Shown here: positions 45,941-55,309 of the stretch, one piece after another | Layout of the letters: the number at the start of each line of letters is the position of its first letter | Position numbering within the stretch: the stretch's first letter is position 1 | Source: Pontibacillus yanchengensis Y32 | Lineage (GTDB): Bacteria > Bacillota > Bacilli > Bacillales > BH030062 | Length of the DNA stretch: 64,000 bases | NCBI RefSeq assembly: GCF_000770635.1 | Contig: NZ_AVBF01000008.1 | Span: forward strand, 35,043 to 99,042 | Direction: 5' to 3' | Notes under the pieces: generated by a model | Told to the model about the DNA's origin: nothing | The model's input: only the letters and a program-made list of their open reading frames with translations | Database searches by the model: none | Made by a program: the position numbers and the translations under genes

Positions 45941-46030
45941 GCTCAGGGCGCCCGGTTAGCGACGTATATGCTGCAGCCCACACGACGTGAGTTGCTTCAG
46001 TGTTGCTGCACCGTTTTATAGCACACTTAG
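45941..46030 (+). repeat. GCGCCC/GGGCGC dispersed repeat, degenerate partial copy
   Basis: It begins GCTCAGGGCGCCCGGTTAGC, keeps CCCACACGACGTGAG, then lacks the middle and resumes at GCACACTTAGTCACTGGC, a decayed form of the right end. Its right end overlaps the stop codon and last codons of the neighbouring pdeH-like gene. The other ~250 bp of the 45685-46026 gap are AT-rich, and only the pgcA leader was recognised there. Confidence 0.7.
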
Positions 46031-47283
46031 TCACTGGCTCCTTGCTTGTCATAGGCTACCATCATTGCCTGAGACCACAACATACTAGAATGATAGTGCT
46101 CAAAAAGCCTCTCAATGGATAAACCTAACTCCTTGGCAACTCGTTCAATATCGTCCCATTGGGCATTCTCAATAAAATAACTTAAATCTAGCACGAGTCG
46201 ATAAGCATTACGCTCTCCCATTAGAGCACCTTTAATTTCGGTGTGAAGAGGCAGATCGTTTACGATGGTTGCAATAGGTTGTTGCATGACAGCATCAATC
46301 AAGGACAGCATCCCTGTTAAGAAATAGCTGGAAGCTTCCTTCCTTTCCCCCATTTCTAACGCAACACTCTCACTAAACTTCGCTCGGGTTAGGCTAATTT
46401 TCATAACTTCTGAAGAAACATCAGCATTTGTAGACTTTATATCCTTCATCGCAATGACATACGCCCATTTCTTCATTTCCTTAAACCCTAATAACACAAT
46501 AGCCTGCTGGATAGACTTAACTGGCTGTAATCGTCGATAAGCAACAGAATTAATCAACCGTAAAAATTTATACGATAAAGAGACATCCATTTCTATTTTT
46601 TCAGCAATCTTGTGTACCTCAGGCTCTTCTTTAGAGAGCTCTTCTATTAACTGGTAGTGCTGAAACGGATATATAGGGACATCATGTGCAGTAATAATAT
46701 GAGGTTTACTGAAGAAATAACCTTGGAACAGCTCATAGCCTAACGCTTTGCATGTTTGAAACTGCTCATATGTTTCCACTTTTTCAGCTAACCAAGTTAA
46801 GTTAAAATGCTTTAATTGGTCAAAGAGATACGTTTCCTGTTGCCGCGAATTTTGCAATATATCTATTTTCACAATATCTGTGTATTTCAATAGTTCGTAT
46901 GTATAGGGATTATCTTCATTGAGAACATAATCATCAAGCGCAATTTGATACCCTTTATCTTTTAACGCCTTGCATGATTGCACAAGCTCATATGTAATTT
47001 CGACATTTTCTAATATTTCAATAACCAACGTTTCTGGCGGAAAGCAAAATGGTAGTTGGCTATTTAATAAATTTGCTGTGAAGTTAACAAAACAACTCTT
47101 ACCTTCTGATATTCGCTCTATACCCATATTATAAAAGCTATTCGTTACGACTTCAGATGTAGCAACATCACCATCAATGGAGGAGAATGAATTCTGCTCT
47201 TTTCCCCCACGGTATAATAGCTCATATGCCATTACCTCTTGACGATCATTTAAAATAGGTTGTCTTGCTACGTAAACTTCCAT
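46027..47283 (-). CDS. pdeH: EAL-HDOD c-di-GMP phosphodiesterase (PdeH/YuxH-like)
   Basis: 418 residues; B. subtilis PdeH (YuxH) is about 409. The N-terminal EAL domain (1-205) keeps most catalytic residues: Glu and Arg in YELLYRG (replacing EALxR), Asn in FVNFTANLL, Glu in LVIEILENVE, the DD pair in IALDDY, Lys in VKIDI, Glu in LAEKVET and Gln in FQGYFFSKP. The C-terminal HDOD domain (205-400) has the INSVAYRR region and VLLGFKEMKKW. It likely hydrolyses c-di-GMP to pGpG and so promotes motility over biofilm. GGAGG precedes the ATG. The stop codon falls in a decayed repeat. Confidence 0.88.
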   Translation of the reverse strand: MEVYVARQPILNDRQEVMAYELLYRGGKEQNSFSSIDGDVATSEVVTNSFYNMGIERISEGKSCFVNFTANLLNSQLPFCFPPETLVIEILENVEITYELVQSCKALKDKGYQIALDDYVLNEDNPYTYELLKYTDIVKIDILQNSRQQETYLFDQLKHFNLTWLAEKVETYEQFQTCKALGYELFQGYFFSKPHIITAHDVPIYPFQHYQLIEELSKEEPEVHKIAEKIEMDVSLSYKFLRLINSVAYRRLQPVKSIQQAIVLLGFKEMKKWAYVIAMKDIKSTNADVSSEVMKISLTRAKFSESVALEMGERKEASSYFLTGMLSLIDAVMQQPIATIVNDLPLHTEIKGALMGERNAYRLVLDLSYFIENAQWDDIERVAKELGLSIERLFEHYHSSMLWSQAMMVAYDKQGASD

Positions 47284-47470
47284 GTTATCTCTACCTCCCC
47301 CTCCATTAACTAATATATAGCATTATTGCGGTTATAGAAATATATTTTACAAAATTTTGATAGAGTCTCCTCCAATAGAACTGTTAAAATTTATACACAT
47401 CCGCTTTGCTCATATCTTCACATAATCATTTATAATAAGAGTATAATTCAAACATAATTGGGTGATATTC

Positions 47471-49126
47471 ATGAACTTATTGGAAGTACTTACTGCTGCA
47501 ACACCAATACTAGCTGTTTTCTTATTTCTTGTTGTTTTACGTCTGCCAGCTCATGTAGCAATGCCAATCAGTTTCCTCTTAACCGGTGCCCTGGCATTTT
47601 GGGTGTGGCAAATACCTAGCATTCGAATATTCGCTGCTTCTATTGAAGGCATTATCATTGCCATCTCTATTCTATGGATTGTATTTGGGGCTATTCTTCT
47701 ATTAAACACGTTACGTAATAGTGGTGCTATGGATGCAATTCGGAGTGGCTTCTCAGGTGTGACCGCTGACCGCCGAGTTCAGTTGATTATTATTGTATGG
47801 TTATTTGGATCCTTTATTGAAGGAGCTGCAGGTTTCGGTACTCCAGCGGCTATTGGAGCGCCTTTATTAGTGGCATTAGGCTTTCCTGCATTAGCTGCAG
47901 CATCCTTAGCTCTGATTGCAGATAGTAGTGCTGTTTCCTTTGGAGCAGTAGGAACGCCAGTCATAGTTGGTGTGGACCAAGGTTTAAGACAAGGGTCAAC
48001 AATAGCCCCTCAAGTTCAAGACAATTTGCAAAACGGATCCATGCTCGATTTCTTACAGCAAGTAGCTCAAAGTGCTGTCATGATGGACTTATTCGTTGGC
48101 ACGTTTATCCCTCTTATCCTAATCGTTATGTTGACTCGATTTTTTGGAGAACGACACTCTTGGAAAGAAGGCCTTGCGATATGGAAGTTTGCTATTTTTG
48201 CAGGACTCAGCTTTACCGTTCCAGCGTTTTTGGTAGCTAGTCTGTTAGGACCTGAGTTTCCTTCTATCATAGGTGGGTTAGTAGGATTAGCTATTGTAAT
48301 ACCTGCTACTCAGAAAGGGTTCTTACTTCCTGATGAGCCTTGGTACTTTAGCGAAGAGGACCGTCTTAAGCAAGAAACGCTTGTATCTCAAGAAACAGGT
48401 ATGCCTTTATGGAAAGCATGGCTTCCTTATGTATTTGTTGCCCTTATTTTGGTTATAACTAGATTAGAAGTTCTACCAATTAAAGAATCCCTTCGTTCTA
48501 TTAAAATAGGTTGGGAAAATATATTAGGAACAACAATCAGCACTACATTCGAACCATTATACCTACCAGGTTCCATCTTCATCTTGGTGGTTGGCTTAAC
48601 CTTTTTCATGCATAAAATGAATGCCCAAACGATACAAAATACAATGAAAACATCCATTACAACCATGATAGGAAGCGCGATTTCACTTGGAACCGCGGTA
48701 CCTATGGTGCGGATTTTCATCAACTCTAGTGAGAATAGTGCAGATCTATTAAGCATGCCAATGGAATTAGCCCAATTGTTTGCAAGCGCAGTTGGAGGAG
48801 CATGGCCTCTTGTAGCACCTTTAATTGGTGCACTAGGATCCTTTATATCAGGCAGTGCTACATTTAGTAATATGATGTTCTCCCTTTTCCAGTTTAGTGT
48901 TGCAGAACAAATCGGTGTATCCCCACAAATGGTTACCTCTCTTCAAGTATTAGGTGCCAATGCCGGTAACATGGTCTGCGTATTAAACGTCGTAGCCGCT
49001 GCCTCTGTTGTAAACATGGCTGGTAAAGAAGGAACCATTATACGAATGACCCTAGGACCAATGCTATACTACGCAGCAGCAAGCGGTGTGATTGGATTGA
49101 TTTTTATCTATGTAGTAGGAATGTAA
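47471..49126 (+). CDS. lctP: L-lactate permease
   Basis: 551 residues with 13-14 membrane helices, the size of LctP/LldP carriers. [21 protein letters not shown] and the matching C-terminal [17 protein letters not shown] are the two family hallmarks. It imports L-lactate (also D-lactate or glycolate in relatives) with protons. The ATG at 47471 follows GGGTGA; a GTG three codons earlier lies on that site. TATAAT-like boxes at about 47431 and 47442 are candidate -10 elements. A dispersed repeat begins 4 bp after the stop. Confidence 0.93.
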   Translation: MNLLEVLTAATPILAVFLFLVVLRLPAHVAMPISFLLTGALAFWVWQIPSIRIFAASIEGIIIAISILWIVFGAILLLNTLRNSGAMDAIRSGFSGVTADRRVQLIIIVWLFGSFIEGAAGFGTPAAIGAPLLVALGFPALAAASLALIADSSAVSFGAVGTPVIVGVDQGLRQGSTIAPQVQDNLQNGSMLDFLQQVAQSAVMMDLFVGTFIPLILIVMLTRFFGERHSWKEGLAIWKFAIFAGLSFTVPAFLVASLLGPEFPSIIGGLVGLAIVIPATQKGFLLPDEPWYFSEEDRLKQETLVSQETGMPLWKAWLPYVFVALILVITRLEVLPIKESLRSIKIGWENILGTTISTTFEPLYLPGSIFILVVGLTFFMHKMNAQTIQNTMKTSITTMIGSAISLGTAVPMVRIFINSSENSADLLSMPMELAQLFASAVGGAWPLVAPLIGALGSFISGSATFSNMMFSLFQFSVAEQIGVSPQMVTSLQVLGANAGNMVCVLNVVAAASVVNMAGKEGTIIRMTLGPMLYYAAASGVIGLIFIYVVGM

Positions 49127-49130
49127 TGAA

Positions 49131-49344
49131 CAAAAGCGCAAGCGCCCGGTTAGCGACGTATATGCTGCGGCCCACACGACGTGGGTTGGTTCGATGTTGC
49201 TACGTGATGTAGCGGTCTTAATCGAACATCCTTTAAAACCGTATGAGATAAAGGAAACATGAAGAACGAAGTGATTCGATGTTGACTTATCGGACCGAGG
49301 TGAGGGAAGCACACTAGTCGCTGGGCGCTGGAGCTGGACGTGGC
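49131..49344 (+). repeat. GCGCCC/GGGCGC dispersed repeat, long copy
   Basis: It begins CAAAAGCGCAAGCGCCCGG and ends CTAGTCGCTGGGCGCTGG plus GAGCTGGACGTGGC. It carries the central CCCACACGACGTGGG and GCTACGTGATGTAGC stems and is about 85-90% like the copy at 38045. It lies directly after the lctP stop codon. Confidence 0.88.
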
Positions 49345-49346
49345 AA

Positions 49347-49481
49347 GAGCTCAGGGCGCTCGCATAGCGACGTACAAACTGTCCTTGGATAATGGAAGTT
49401 CAGTACCGGCTGGAAGTTCGATTAAGACCGCTGCATCATTCAGCAACACCCAACCTACGTCGTGTAGGCCGAAAGAAAACA
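49347..49481. repeat. Rearranged copy of the GCGCCC repeat
   Basis: The left end (AGAGCTCAGGGCGCTCGCATAG) is in the plus orientation, but the inner block GTTCGATTAAGACCGCTGCATC through ACGTCGTGTAGGCCG is inverted relative to the neighbouring copy. It follows the previous copy after two bases, so the pair is a back-to-back or recombined element. Confidence 0.7.
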
Positions 49482-49508
49482 CTTCACCTAATTTAGATAC
49501 ATGCACTT

Positions 49509-49537
49509 AACCTCCTGTAGATTACTTACAGGAGGTT
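49509..49537. terminator. Hairpin, possible weak terminator
   Basis: AACCTCCTGTA and its exact complement TACAGGAGGTT form an 11-bp stem with a 7-nt loop. Only a short T stretch follows, so termination may be inefficient. It could end transcription leaving lctP and the repeats. Confidence 0.5.
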
Positions 49538-49640
49538 TCAAATTAGTACTCCCCTTTCCTTTATTGCTTGCAGGAGATTTACGTTTTATAGAGAAATCGA
49601 TATAATTGGAAAAGATTTTATAATAGAAGGTAGTGGAAGC

Positions 49641-50717
49641 ATGTACAATAAGCGTTGGTTTCAAGCTTTAGTCGTTACAATTTTAGTCTTCATCCTATTT
49701 TGGTTGATGAGACATAACCATTACGTTTTCGAACCGGTCTTTAAATACATAAGTGCCATTGCATTTCCCGTAATAGCAGCTGGAGTTCTATATTATGTGA
49801 CTCGTCCCATTGTTCACATGCTAGAAGAATATAGAATCCCCAGATTGCTTTCCATATTCATTGTATTTCTATTACTAATTGTCGTCGGGTTTTTAGTTGT
49901 AAATTTCATCGCACCAATTGCTCAACAACAATTCTCTAGATTCTACGATAACTTGCCAGGCATGATTAATGAAGTGGAAAACCTGATTACCCTATGGCAA
50001 TCAAATCAGGACATTATCCCGGAAGAATTCATGTCTGAAATTAAGAGTGCGCAGGAACAACTTACTGGATCCATCAAAGATGTAACTCTTGGGTTTACCG
50101 ATTTTCTAATTAATACGATTGCCCAAATCGTTCAATTCTTGTTCTTACTTATTCTTGTGCCTTTCTTTTTATTCTTCATGCTCAAAGATGGGGAAAAACT
50201 TCAGCCGTTTGTGTCTCAGTTCTTTAAAGATAAAAAAGCTGGGAGCATTACGCGTTTATTTCAGCGCGTGGACCATACGCTTTCTTCATTCATACAAGGT
50301 CAGCTATTGGTCAGTTTCTTCGTAGGCATTCTACTATTCATTGGTTATGTGATTATTGGATTAAACTATTCTTTAACGTTAGCTTTGTTTGGTCTTATAA
50401 CAAATGTCATTCCTTTTGCAGGTCCATACTTAGCAGTTGTACCAGCAATACTCGTTGCCCTGTTCCAAGATCCACAAAAGGTTCTGTGGGTTATCTTAAT
50501 TATGATTATTGCGCAGCAGATCGAAGGGAATTTCATATCACCAAATGTTATGGGGAAAGCATTAAGCATTCACCCACTAACGATCATTACACTTATATTG
50601 GCTGCAGGTAGTATAGCCGGATTCCTTGGGTTGCTTTTTGTCATTCCATTCTATGCAGTGGTGAAAGCGGTAATAGGTCATTTTTATGAAGAAGCATTAG
50701 ATTCGAAGGAGTTTTAG
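49641..50717 (+). CDS. AI-2E family transporter (PerM/YueF-like membrane protein)
   Basis: 358 residues with about eight helices, a cytosolic or external helical segment at about 95-150 and a conserved C-terminal half: FLFFMLKDGEKLQPF, SFIQGQLLVSFFVGILLFIGY, ALFGLITNVIPFAGPYLAVVPAILVAL and EGNFISPNVMGKALSIHPLTII. These are hallmarks of the AI-2E/PerM superfamily, whose members export or leak small solutes and include Na+/H+ antiporters in halophiles. The substrate is unknown. GAAGG-type ribosome site before the ATG. Single gene. Confidence 0.88.
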   Translation: MYNKRWFQALVVTILVFILFWLMRHNHYVFEPVFKYISAIAFPVIAAGVLYYVTRPIVHMLEEYRIPRLLSIFIVFLLLIVVGFLVVNFIAPIAQQQFSRFYDNLPGMINEVENLITLWQSNQDIIPEEFMSEIKSAQEQLTGSIKDVTLGFTDFLINTIAQIVQFLFLLILVPFFLFFMLKDGEKLQPFVSQFFKDKKAGSITRLFQRVDHTLSSFIQGQLLVSFFVGILLFIGYVIIGLNYSLTLALFGLITNVIPFAGPYLAVVPAILVALFQDPQKVLWVILIMIIAQQIEGNFISPNVMGKALSIHPLTIITLILAAGSIAGFLGLLFVIPFYAVVKAVIGHFYEEALDSKEF

Positions 50718-50770
50718 TTTAAGAAAGTCGTAGGCAATATAAAATGTATTTATTGTGAAATAAATATAGA

Positions 50771-50813
50771 AAAAGCAGAACAATTGGGTTTTATCCCTAG
50801 TTGTTCTGCTTTT
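50771..50813. terminator. Intrinsic terminator
   Basis: AAAAGCAGAACAA-TTGGG pairs with CCCTA-GTTGTTCTGCTTTT with small internal irregularity, flanked by A and T residues. It serves the AI-2E-family gene and the small minus-strand gene that follows. Confidence 0.85.
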
Positions 50814-50885
50814 CTAGTGTATGGCTAAACTATTGTATTTGTATGTTAAATAAGTACTTAGATCGATGGAAAATGTAGGATATAG

Positions 50886-51071
50886 TCAAATTGTTTGTTT
50901 TTCTCCCCTCTTAATTATAAGAAATATTAAAAATGCTATTAGCATCAGAGTGTTGAGTATGAACATAGTTACGTAATATACAGACTCGTTCCCTTCTATT
51001 AAATATGTTAGATATCTAATGGAATTGATAAACAAGACAATAGCAACGATGATACGGATTGACCTCTTAAT
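50886..51071 (-). CDS. Small membrane protein (61 aa) with probable ATT start
   Basis: The frame reads (M)KRSIRIIVAIVLF... and ends IKRGEKQTI. It has a hydrophobic helix at about 5-16, a YLIEGNESVYY turn and a second hydrophobic stretch FILNTLMLIAFLIFLII, closed by positively charged residues: a plausible two-helix membrane protein. GGGAGGGG lies 5 nt before the ATT at 51071-51069. An in-frame stop lies upstream of that site and no ATG, GTG or TTG lies between, so ATT is the only start near the ribosome site. The family is unknown. Coding is inferred from composition, topology and the ribosome site. Confidence 0.5.
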   Translation of the reverse strand: MKRSIRIIVAIVLFINSIRYLTYLIEGNESVYYVTMFILNTLMLIAFLIFLIIKRGEKQTI

Positions 51072-51340
51072 AAATTCCCCTCCCTTCCCTCTTAAAAAAT
51101 CTAATAAGTTTGTTAAGCGTAACTGCTACATATGATTTAAATTCAACCTCTTACTATATCTACACTCATTTTACCATAATTTTACATATTGCTAAGAACA
51201 ACCAATTCAACTGTTACTTATTTCGGTTACACTTTAAAAACGACCTATTTCGAATCCATCTCCCTCATTTAGCATTTATAAGTTGATTTTATAACTGATG
51301 AAAGTACACAAAAAAAAACTATTATGTATTAGGCTACATA

Positions 51341-51371
51341 TTAAAAAACCTAGCACAATATGTGCTAGGTT
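51341..51371 (-). terminator. Intrinsic terminator of the metalloprotease-like gene
   Basis: On the minus strand AACCTAGCACA pairs with TGTGCTAGGTT around a 3-nt loop, followed by six T. The upstream 51072-51340 stretch is AT-rich; apart from the likely promoter region of the small membrane-protein gene, nothing else was recognised. Confidence 0.9.
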
Positions 51372-51419
51372 CAAGCAACTACACTACTCCCCTTGTATCA
51401 AAAAAGGGGGGACCTTCTG

Positions 51420-52052
51420 TTAAGCTGTTTCATCAAAAATGGTCTCTGGTTTAAATGATCCAACCGCAGCCTGTTGATTGGCGTATAGCTGTTGCACTCT
51501 TTGGAAGTGGTCAGCTTGTTGCTCCGCTTCATCTTCTGATGATTGTGATTGTTTCTTTAATTCGGCTTGTGCTTCCATCATTTGTTGGGAAGCCTTTGCA
51601 GCTACTTGCATGTCTTGCGATGAAGGGTTAGCAGGAGCTAATGCCGCCCTCCGTACCTGTTCCATCGCTTGAATGGTTTCTTCAGGGTCATCTGTTTTTG
51701 GCATGCTAATAGGAACTTCTCCACCAGTAATGTATTGCTGTCCATCTGGTCCTTTTTGGGTGTCATAACTGATACCACCTGCAAATTGTCCTCCGACAGA
51801 TTGATGAGCTTGTTCGTGGGCCTTCACCTTTAGCTCCGTCGCTTTTAACTTAGAGATTTCTTGCTTCGCTTCAGCTGATAACTTATTTCCGTAGTGAAGT
51901 TCCTCTTGCTTTACTGATGATTGTTGCTTTGACTGCTGTATTGATTCATTTTGAGGCTCATGATGCGGACTATTTTTCTGAGTGTGCTCAACTTGCTTGG
52001 ATGGTTGAACTGGTTGTGTCATTACTTGGTTCACTGCTCCGATTGCCGCCAT
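51420..52052 (-). CDS. Putative metalloprotease, CJM1_0395/SprA-related family
   Basis: 210 residues. The first ~75 residues are low-complexity, rich in Gln, Ser and His. LKATELKVKAHEQAHQSVGGQFAGG carries an HEXXH zinc motif (HEQAH), followed by ISYDTQKGPDGQQYITGGEVPI, both hallmarks of this SprA-related family. The C-terminus is a Gln- and Ala-rich coiled coil. There is no signal peptide. True protease activity is not proven for the family. The ATG at 52052 has AGGAGG 7 nt upstream; a GTG two codons earlier sits at that site. Confidence 0.82.
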   Translation of the reverse strand: MAAIGAVNQVMTQPVQPSKQVEHTQKNSPHHEPQNESIQQSKQQSSVKQEELHYGNKLSAEAKQEISKLKATELKVKAHEQAHQSVGGQFAGGISYDTQKGPDGQQYITGGEVPISMPKTDDPEETIQAMEQVRRAALAPANPSSQDMQVAAKASQQMMEAQAELKKQSQSSEDEAEQQADHFQRVQQLYANQQAAVGSFKPETIFDETA

Positions 52053-52247
52053 TTTCACACCTCCTTCAGAAGCAGAGCTACTTTTTTCTTCGGTTTCATT
52101 CCACTTAAGTTAAGTGACTTCTTTCCTTATCTTTCGACAAAACATCGTCTATCCCTTTAATCCTATCAAAAGCATATCCTAGATTCTTTTGTTACAATTG
52201 AAGAGCTGCAAAGATCGAAGACAACATCCGAAAGAGGTGGGTACATA

Positions 52248-53450
52248 ATGGAACAACAGCCTGAGAAGTTATGGAATCGATCGTTTATTTTATTGATTTT
52301 AGCCAACTGGTTTACCTTTATGAGTTTTCAGATGTTAATCCCTACTTTACCCCCTTACATGGAGGATATTGGTGGGAGTAAAACACAAGTAGGACTTGTT
52401 ACGACCTTATTTTCAATCGGCGCCATATTAAGTAGGCCTTTTATTGGTCATATCTTGCAAAGTCAGGCACGTAAGGTCTTAGTGCTGGTTGGTTCCATTT
52501 CGTTACTAATCATTACATCCCTATATTCTGTGACAACCATTATTGTAGTATTTTTATTATTCCGTTTCATACATGGTCTAGCATGGGGCTGGTCTACAAC
52601 TACAAATGGAACAGCTGCTGTTGATTTAGTCCCTAAGAAGAAGATTGGTGAAGGTATGGGCTACTTCGGCCTTTCCGTAACCATCGGGATGATTATTGCA
52701 CCAAGCCTTGGAATTTTTCTATTTCAGAACTACGACTTTAACATCCTTATCATCGCATCCGTCAGTTTAGGCCTTATCGCACTCACTTTATTCAGCTTTA
52801 CGAAGTTCATCACACCTGAAGAGGTCCATAAGAAAACGTTCGACATGAAGTCATTCTCATTCTTTGGATCCCTCATTGAGAAGCCAAGTTGGTATCCTGC
52901 CTTAGTGTCGTTTTTTAATACATTTGGTTATGGTGCAATAGTGACGTTCATCGTCATCTACGGTGAGGAAAAAAACATCGATCATATTTACTTGTTTTAC
53001 TTATTTAACGCAACCTTCGCCACCATTGCAAGGCCGATTACGGGACGTTTCTTTGACAGAAGAGGACCTTGGCTCGTTATTATGATCTGCTCTATTTTCG
53101 CTTTTGCAGGCATGTGGACGATTGCTGTTGCTGAAAACTTCATTTACCTCATTATTGCGGGAATTCTATTCGGAATTGGATTCGGCTCAATGATGCCAGC
53201 ATTCCAAGCATGGATCATCTCTAAAACAACACAAGAAAGAAGTGGCATTGCCAACGGTATGTACTATTCTTCTATAGATTTAGGGATTGGGCTTAGTGCG
53301 CTCCTATTAGGTGTCATCTCTAACCAACTTGGACTCGAGACCGCTTCTCTGTTTAAAATCTCAAGCGCTAGTTTCCTATTAGTTCTTCTTTTGACCTACT
53401 TCGATTATCGAAAAAACAAGCATATTCCATGGGTAGAAGCATCAGAGTAA
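52248..53450 (+). CDS. MFS transporter
   Basis: 400 residues with 12 membrane helices. The loop after helix 2 is SRPFIGHILQSQARKVLVLVG, a variant of motif A, and the second half has the matching RPITGRFFDRRGPWLVIMI. FIHGLAWGWSTTTNGTAAVDLVPKKKIGEGMGYFG resembles motif C/antiporter-type exporters (YfcJ/ArsJ-like MFS). The substrate is unknown. A GAGGTGG-type ribosome site precedes the ATG. Confidence 0.88.
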   Translation: MEQQPEKLWNRSFILLILANWFTFMSFQMLIPTLPPYMEDIGGSKTQVGLVTTLFSIGAILSRPFIGHILQSQARKVLVLVGSISLLIITSLYSVTTIIVVFLLFRFIHGLAWGWSTTTNGTAAVDLVPKKKIGEGMGYFGLSVTIGMIIAPSLGIFLFQNYDFNILIIASVSLGLIALTLFSFTKFITPEEVHKKTFDMKSFSFFGSLIEKPSWYPALVSFFNTFGYGAIVTFIVIYGEEKNIDHIYLFYLFNATFATIARPITGRFFDRRGPWLVIMICSIFAFAGMWTIAVAENFIYLIIAGILFGIGFGSMMPAFQAWIISKTTQERSGIANGMYYSSIDLGIGLSALLLGVISNQLGLETASLFKISSASFLLVLLLTYFDYRKNKHIPWVEASE

Positions 53451-53465
53451 TTCTGATGCTTTTTT
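53438..53465 (+). terminator. Intrinsic terminator of the MFS gene
   Basis: AGCATCAGA and TCTGATGCT form a 9-bp stem with a 5-nt loop followed by T residues. The left arm is the end of the MFS coding region. Confidence 0.9.
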
Positions 53466-53576
53466 ACGATTATAAAGAAAGAAGCTATACCTTCATTGAC
53501 TATGAGCGCACACATATCTATCCTTCTATACTATTACAATTTTTTCTTTTCAAAAATTTTTGATAATTAAATTGAC

Positions 53577-53609
53577 AAAAAAAAAGCCGCCTGTTAAGCT
53601 TTAAAAGGC
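53577..53609 (-). terminator. Orphan minus-strand terminator, end of a possible small RNA
   Basis: On the minus strand GCCTTTTAA-AGC-TTAACAGGC makes a 9-bp stem (one mismatch) and is followed by GGC and nine T. The only gene before it on that strand is nearly 2 kb away, beyond brnQ. Just upstream is a C/T-rich stretch (CGCCTTTCTTTCCCATCTCC), like the single-stranded seed regions of Gram-positive sRNAs. The rest of the 53466-53935 gap holds a plus-strand TTGACA at 53693 as the likely brnQ -35 element. Confidence 0.5.
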
Positions 53610-53935
53610 TTTCTCGGAGATGGGAAAGAAAGGCGTATGCTTGAATCTAAACAATCATCCTTGTTCATACTAAAATCGTCACACCATTTGTTTTGACAGG
53701 ACTGATTTGATTTTTATGTATTGTTATAAGAAATGCTTTAAATAAATAGTAATGCTTAGATTATCTGTTCTAGAGATGAACTCTACTGATACCGTATCAT
53801 CTTTATTTAAGCTAAATATTCTAAAAATTTTGTCATTATATAAATAACTACGGTGCTTATTACACACATACAACTTTACACTAGATGAAACCACACCCAT
53901 CTACACAACACAACTAGACAGAGAGGAGTATCACC

Positions 53936-55264
53936 ATGACAAAAAAAGATACACTGACGATTGGTTTTATGCTTTTCGCTCTATTTTTTGGAGCTGGTAA
54001 CCTCATTTACCCACCAGAGCTTGGTAGTCAAGCTGGTATGAACTACTGGAATGCTATTGCTGGGTTTATCATTACAGGTGTTGGCCTACCAATCGTAGCT
54101 GTTACAGCGATTGCATTTGGCAGTAGCGATGCTAGGTCACTAGGAAATCGGGTTCATCCTTTATTTGGTCTTATTTTTACATCTGCAATTTATTTAGCTA
54201 TCGGACCTTTTTTCGGAATTCCACGTGCAGCGAATGTTGCCTACGAAATGGGGATAAGTCCCTTAGTAGGTTCAACATCGGGATCTTTATGGCTTTTTGG
54301 ATTTACCATTATCTTCTTTGCCTTAGTATTCTGGATAAGTTTAAACCCATCTAAAATAGTAGATCGAGTTGGCCAATGGTTAACACCTGTATTGTTAGTA
54401 GCAATTGTATCCTTATGTGTTGCGAGCTTCTTTAATTTTGATGCCCCATTCCAAGCGGCATCTGGTAACTATACAAGTGGACCTCTATTTCAAGGGTTCG
54501 TAAATGGTTATTTAACAATGGATGCCATCGCAGGATTAGCCTTTGGAATTATTGTGGTAAACGCCCTAAAAGATAGAGGTGTTAAACCTGGGAAGTCGAT
54601 GATTAAAGAAACGATAAAAGCTGGACTTGTTACAGCTGCTGGGCTTACTTTTGTGTACACTTCTATTGGTTGGATGGGAGCTAAAATGGCTTCCCTTGAT
54701 TCCTATGATAACGGAGGAGACATTTTATCCTCTGGTGCAGAAATGCTTTTTGGATCGGCAGGAGCACTAATCCTTGGGCTCATTGTTGCTTTAGCATGTT
54801 TCACGACATGTGTTGGCTTAACAGTAGCTTGTAGCCAATTTTTCTCTTCTACATTTTCAAAGCTAAAGTACACTCATGTAGCGTTTGTAGTAACAGTGGT
54901 CAGCTTTTCAATTGCGAACCTTGGATTAAACCAAATCATTGCATACTCCGTCCCTGTCCTTAAATTCATTTATCCTTTAGCTATCGTATTAATCATCTTA
55001 TCCTTCTTCCACCAGCTGTTTAAAGGCTCTAGCTATGTATATCGAGGTGCGCTCCTATTCACACTTGTATTCAGTATATATGATGGCTTAAACGCTTTTG
55101 GTCTGAAGATGGAATCATTAGAGAATGTATTGAGCATCTTTCCTTTATTTGAAAAGAGTTTAGGATGGGTAGTACCGGCACTTATTGGTGCAGTTATAGG
55201 GTATTTAATAGACCGAAATAAAAATGGAACGTCGATGAAGGCTTCTACACGTAAAGCATCTTAA
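53936..55264 (+). CDS. brnQ: Branched-chain amino acid transport system II carrier protein
   Basis: 442 residues with 12 membrane helices, LIVCS family. FMLFALFFGAGNLIYPPELG at the start is the family hallmark, together with GPFFGIPRAANVAYEMG and NGYLTMDAIAGLAFGIIVVNALKDRG. It imports leucine, isoleucine and valine with Na+ or H+. GAGAGGAG precedes the ATG. A TTGACA about 240 bp upstream would give a ~200-nt leader, in which no T-box or other known riboswitch was seen. A repeat fragment follows the stop. Confidence 0.95.
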   Translation: MTKKDTLTIGFMLFALFFGAGNLIYPPELGSQAGMNYWNAIAGFIITGVGLPIVAVTAIAFGSSDARSLGNRVHPLFGLIFTSAIYLAIGPFFGIPRAANVAYEMGISPLVGSTSGSLWLFGFTIIFFALVFWISLNPSKIVDRVGQWLTPVLLVAIVSLCVASFFNFDAPFQAASGNYTSGPLFQGFVNGYLTMDAIAGLAFGIIVVNALKDRGVKPGKSMIKETIKAGLVTAAGLTFVYTSIGWMGAKMASLDSYDNGGDILSSGAEMLFGSAGALILGLIVALACFTTCVGLTVACSQFFSSTFSKLKYTHVAFVVTVVSFSIANLGLNQIIAYSVPVLKFIYPLAIVLIILSFFHQLFKGSSYVYRGALLFTLVFSIYDGLNAFGLKMESLENVLSIFPLFEKSLGWVVPALIGAVIGYLIDRNKNGTSMKASTRKAS

Positions 55265-55267
55265 CTC

Positions 55268-55298
55268 AAAAGCATAAGCGTCCGGTTAGCGACGCGCT
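55268..55298 (+). repeat. Left-end fragment of the GCGCCC repeat
   Basis: AAAAGCATAAGCGTCCGGTTAGCGACG matches the left end of the long copies (AAAAGCGCAAGCGCCCGGTTAGCGACG) with two changes, then stops. It begins within a few bases of the brnQ stop codon. Confidence 0.6.
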
Positions 55299-55309
55299 AA
55301 ATAACTAAG

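Noticed and set aside
46027..47283. Catalytically dead EAL domain in the PdeH-like protein
   Set aside because: Although EAL reads ELL, the metal- and substrate-binding Asn, Glu, Asp-Asp, Lys, Glu and Gln positions are present.
49064..49312. Open frames inside the GCGCCC repeats (also at 38031-38319 and 45855-46052)
   Set aside because: Similar translations recur because the repeat recurs; there are no ribosome sites and they are on both strands.
53700..53935. T-box or other amino-acid riboswitch in the brnQ leader
   Set aside because: No TGGNACCGCG T-box sequence, no specifier-loop arrangement and no terminator before brnQ were found.
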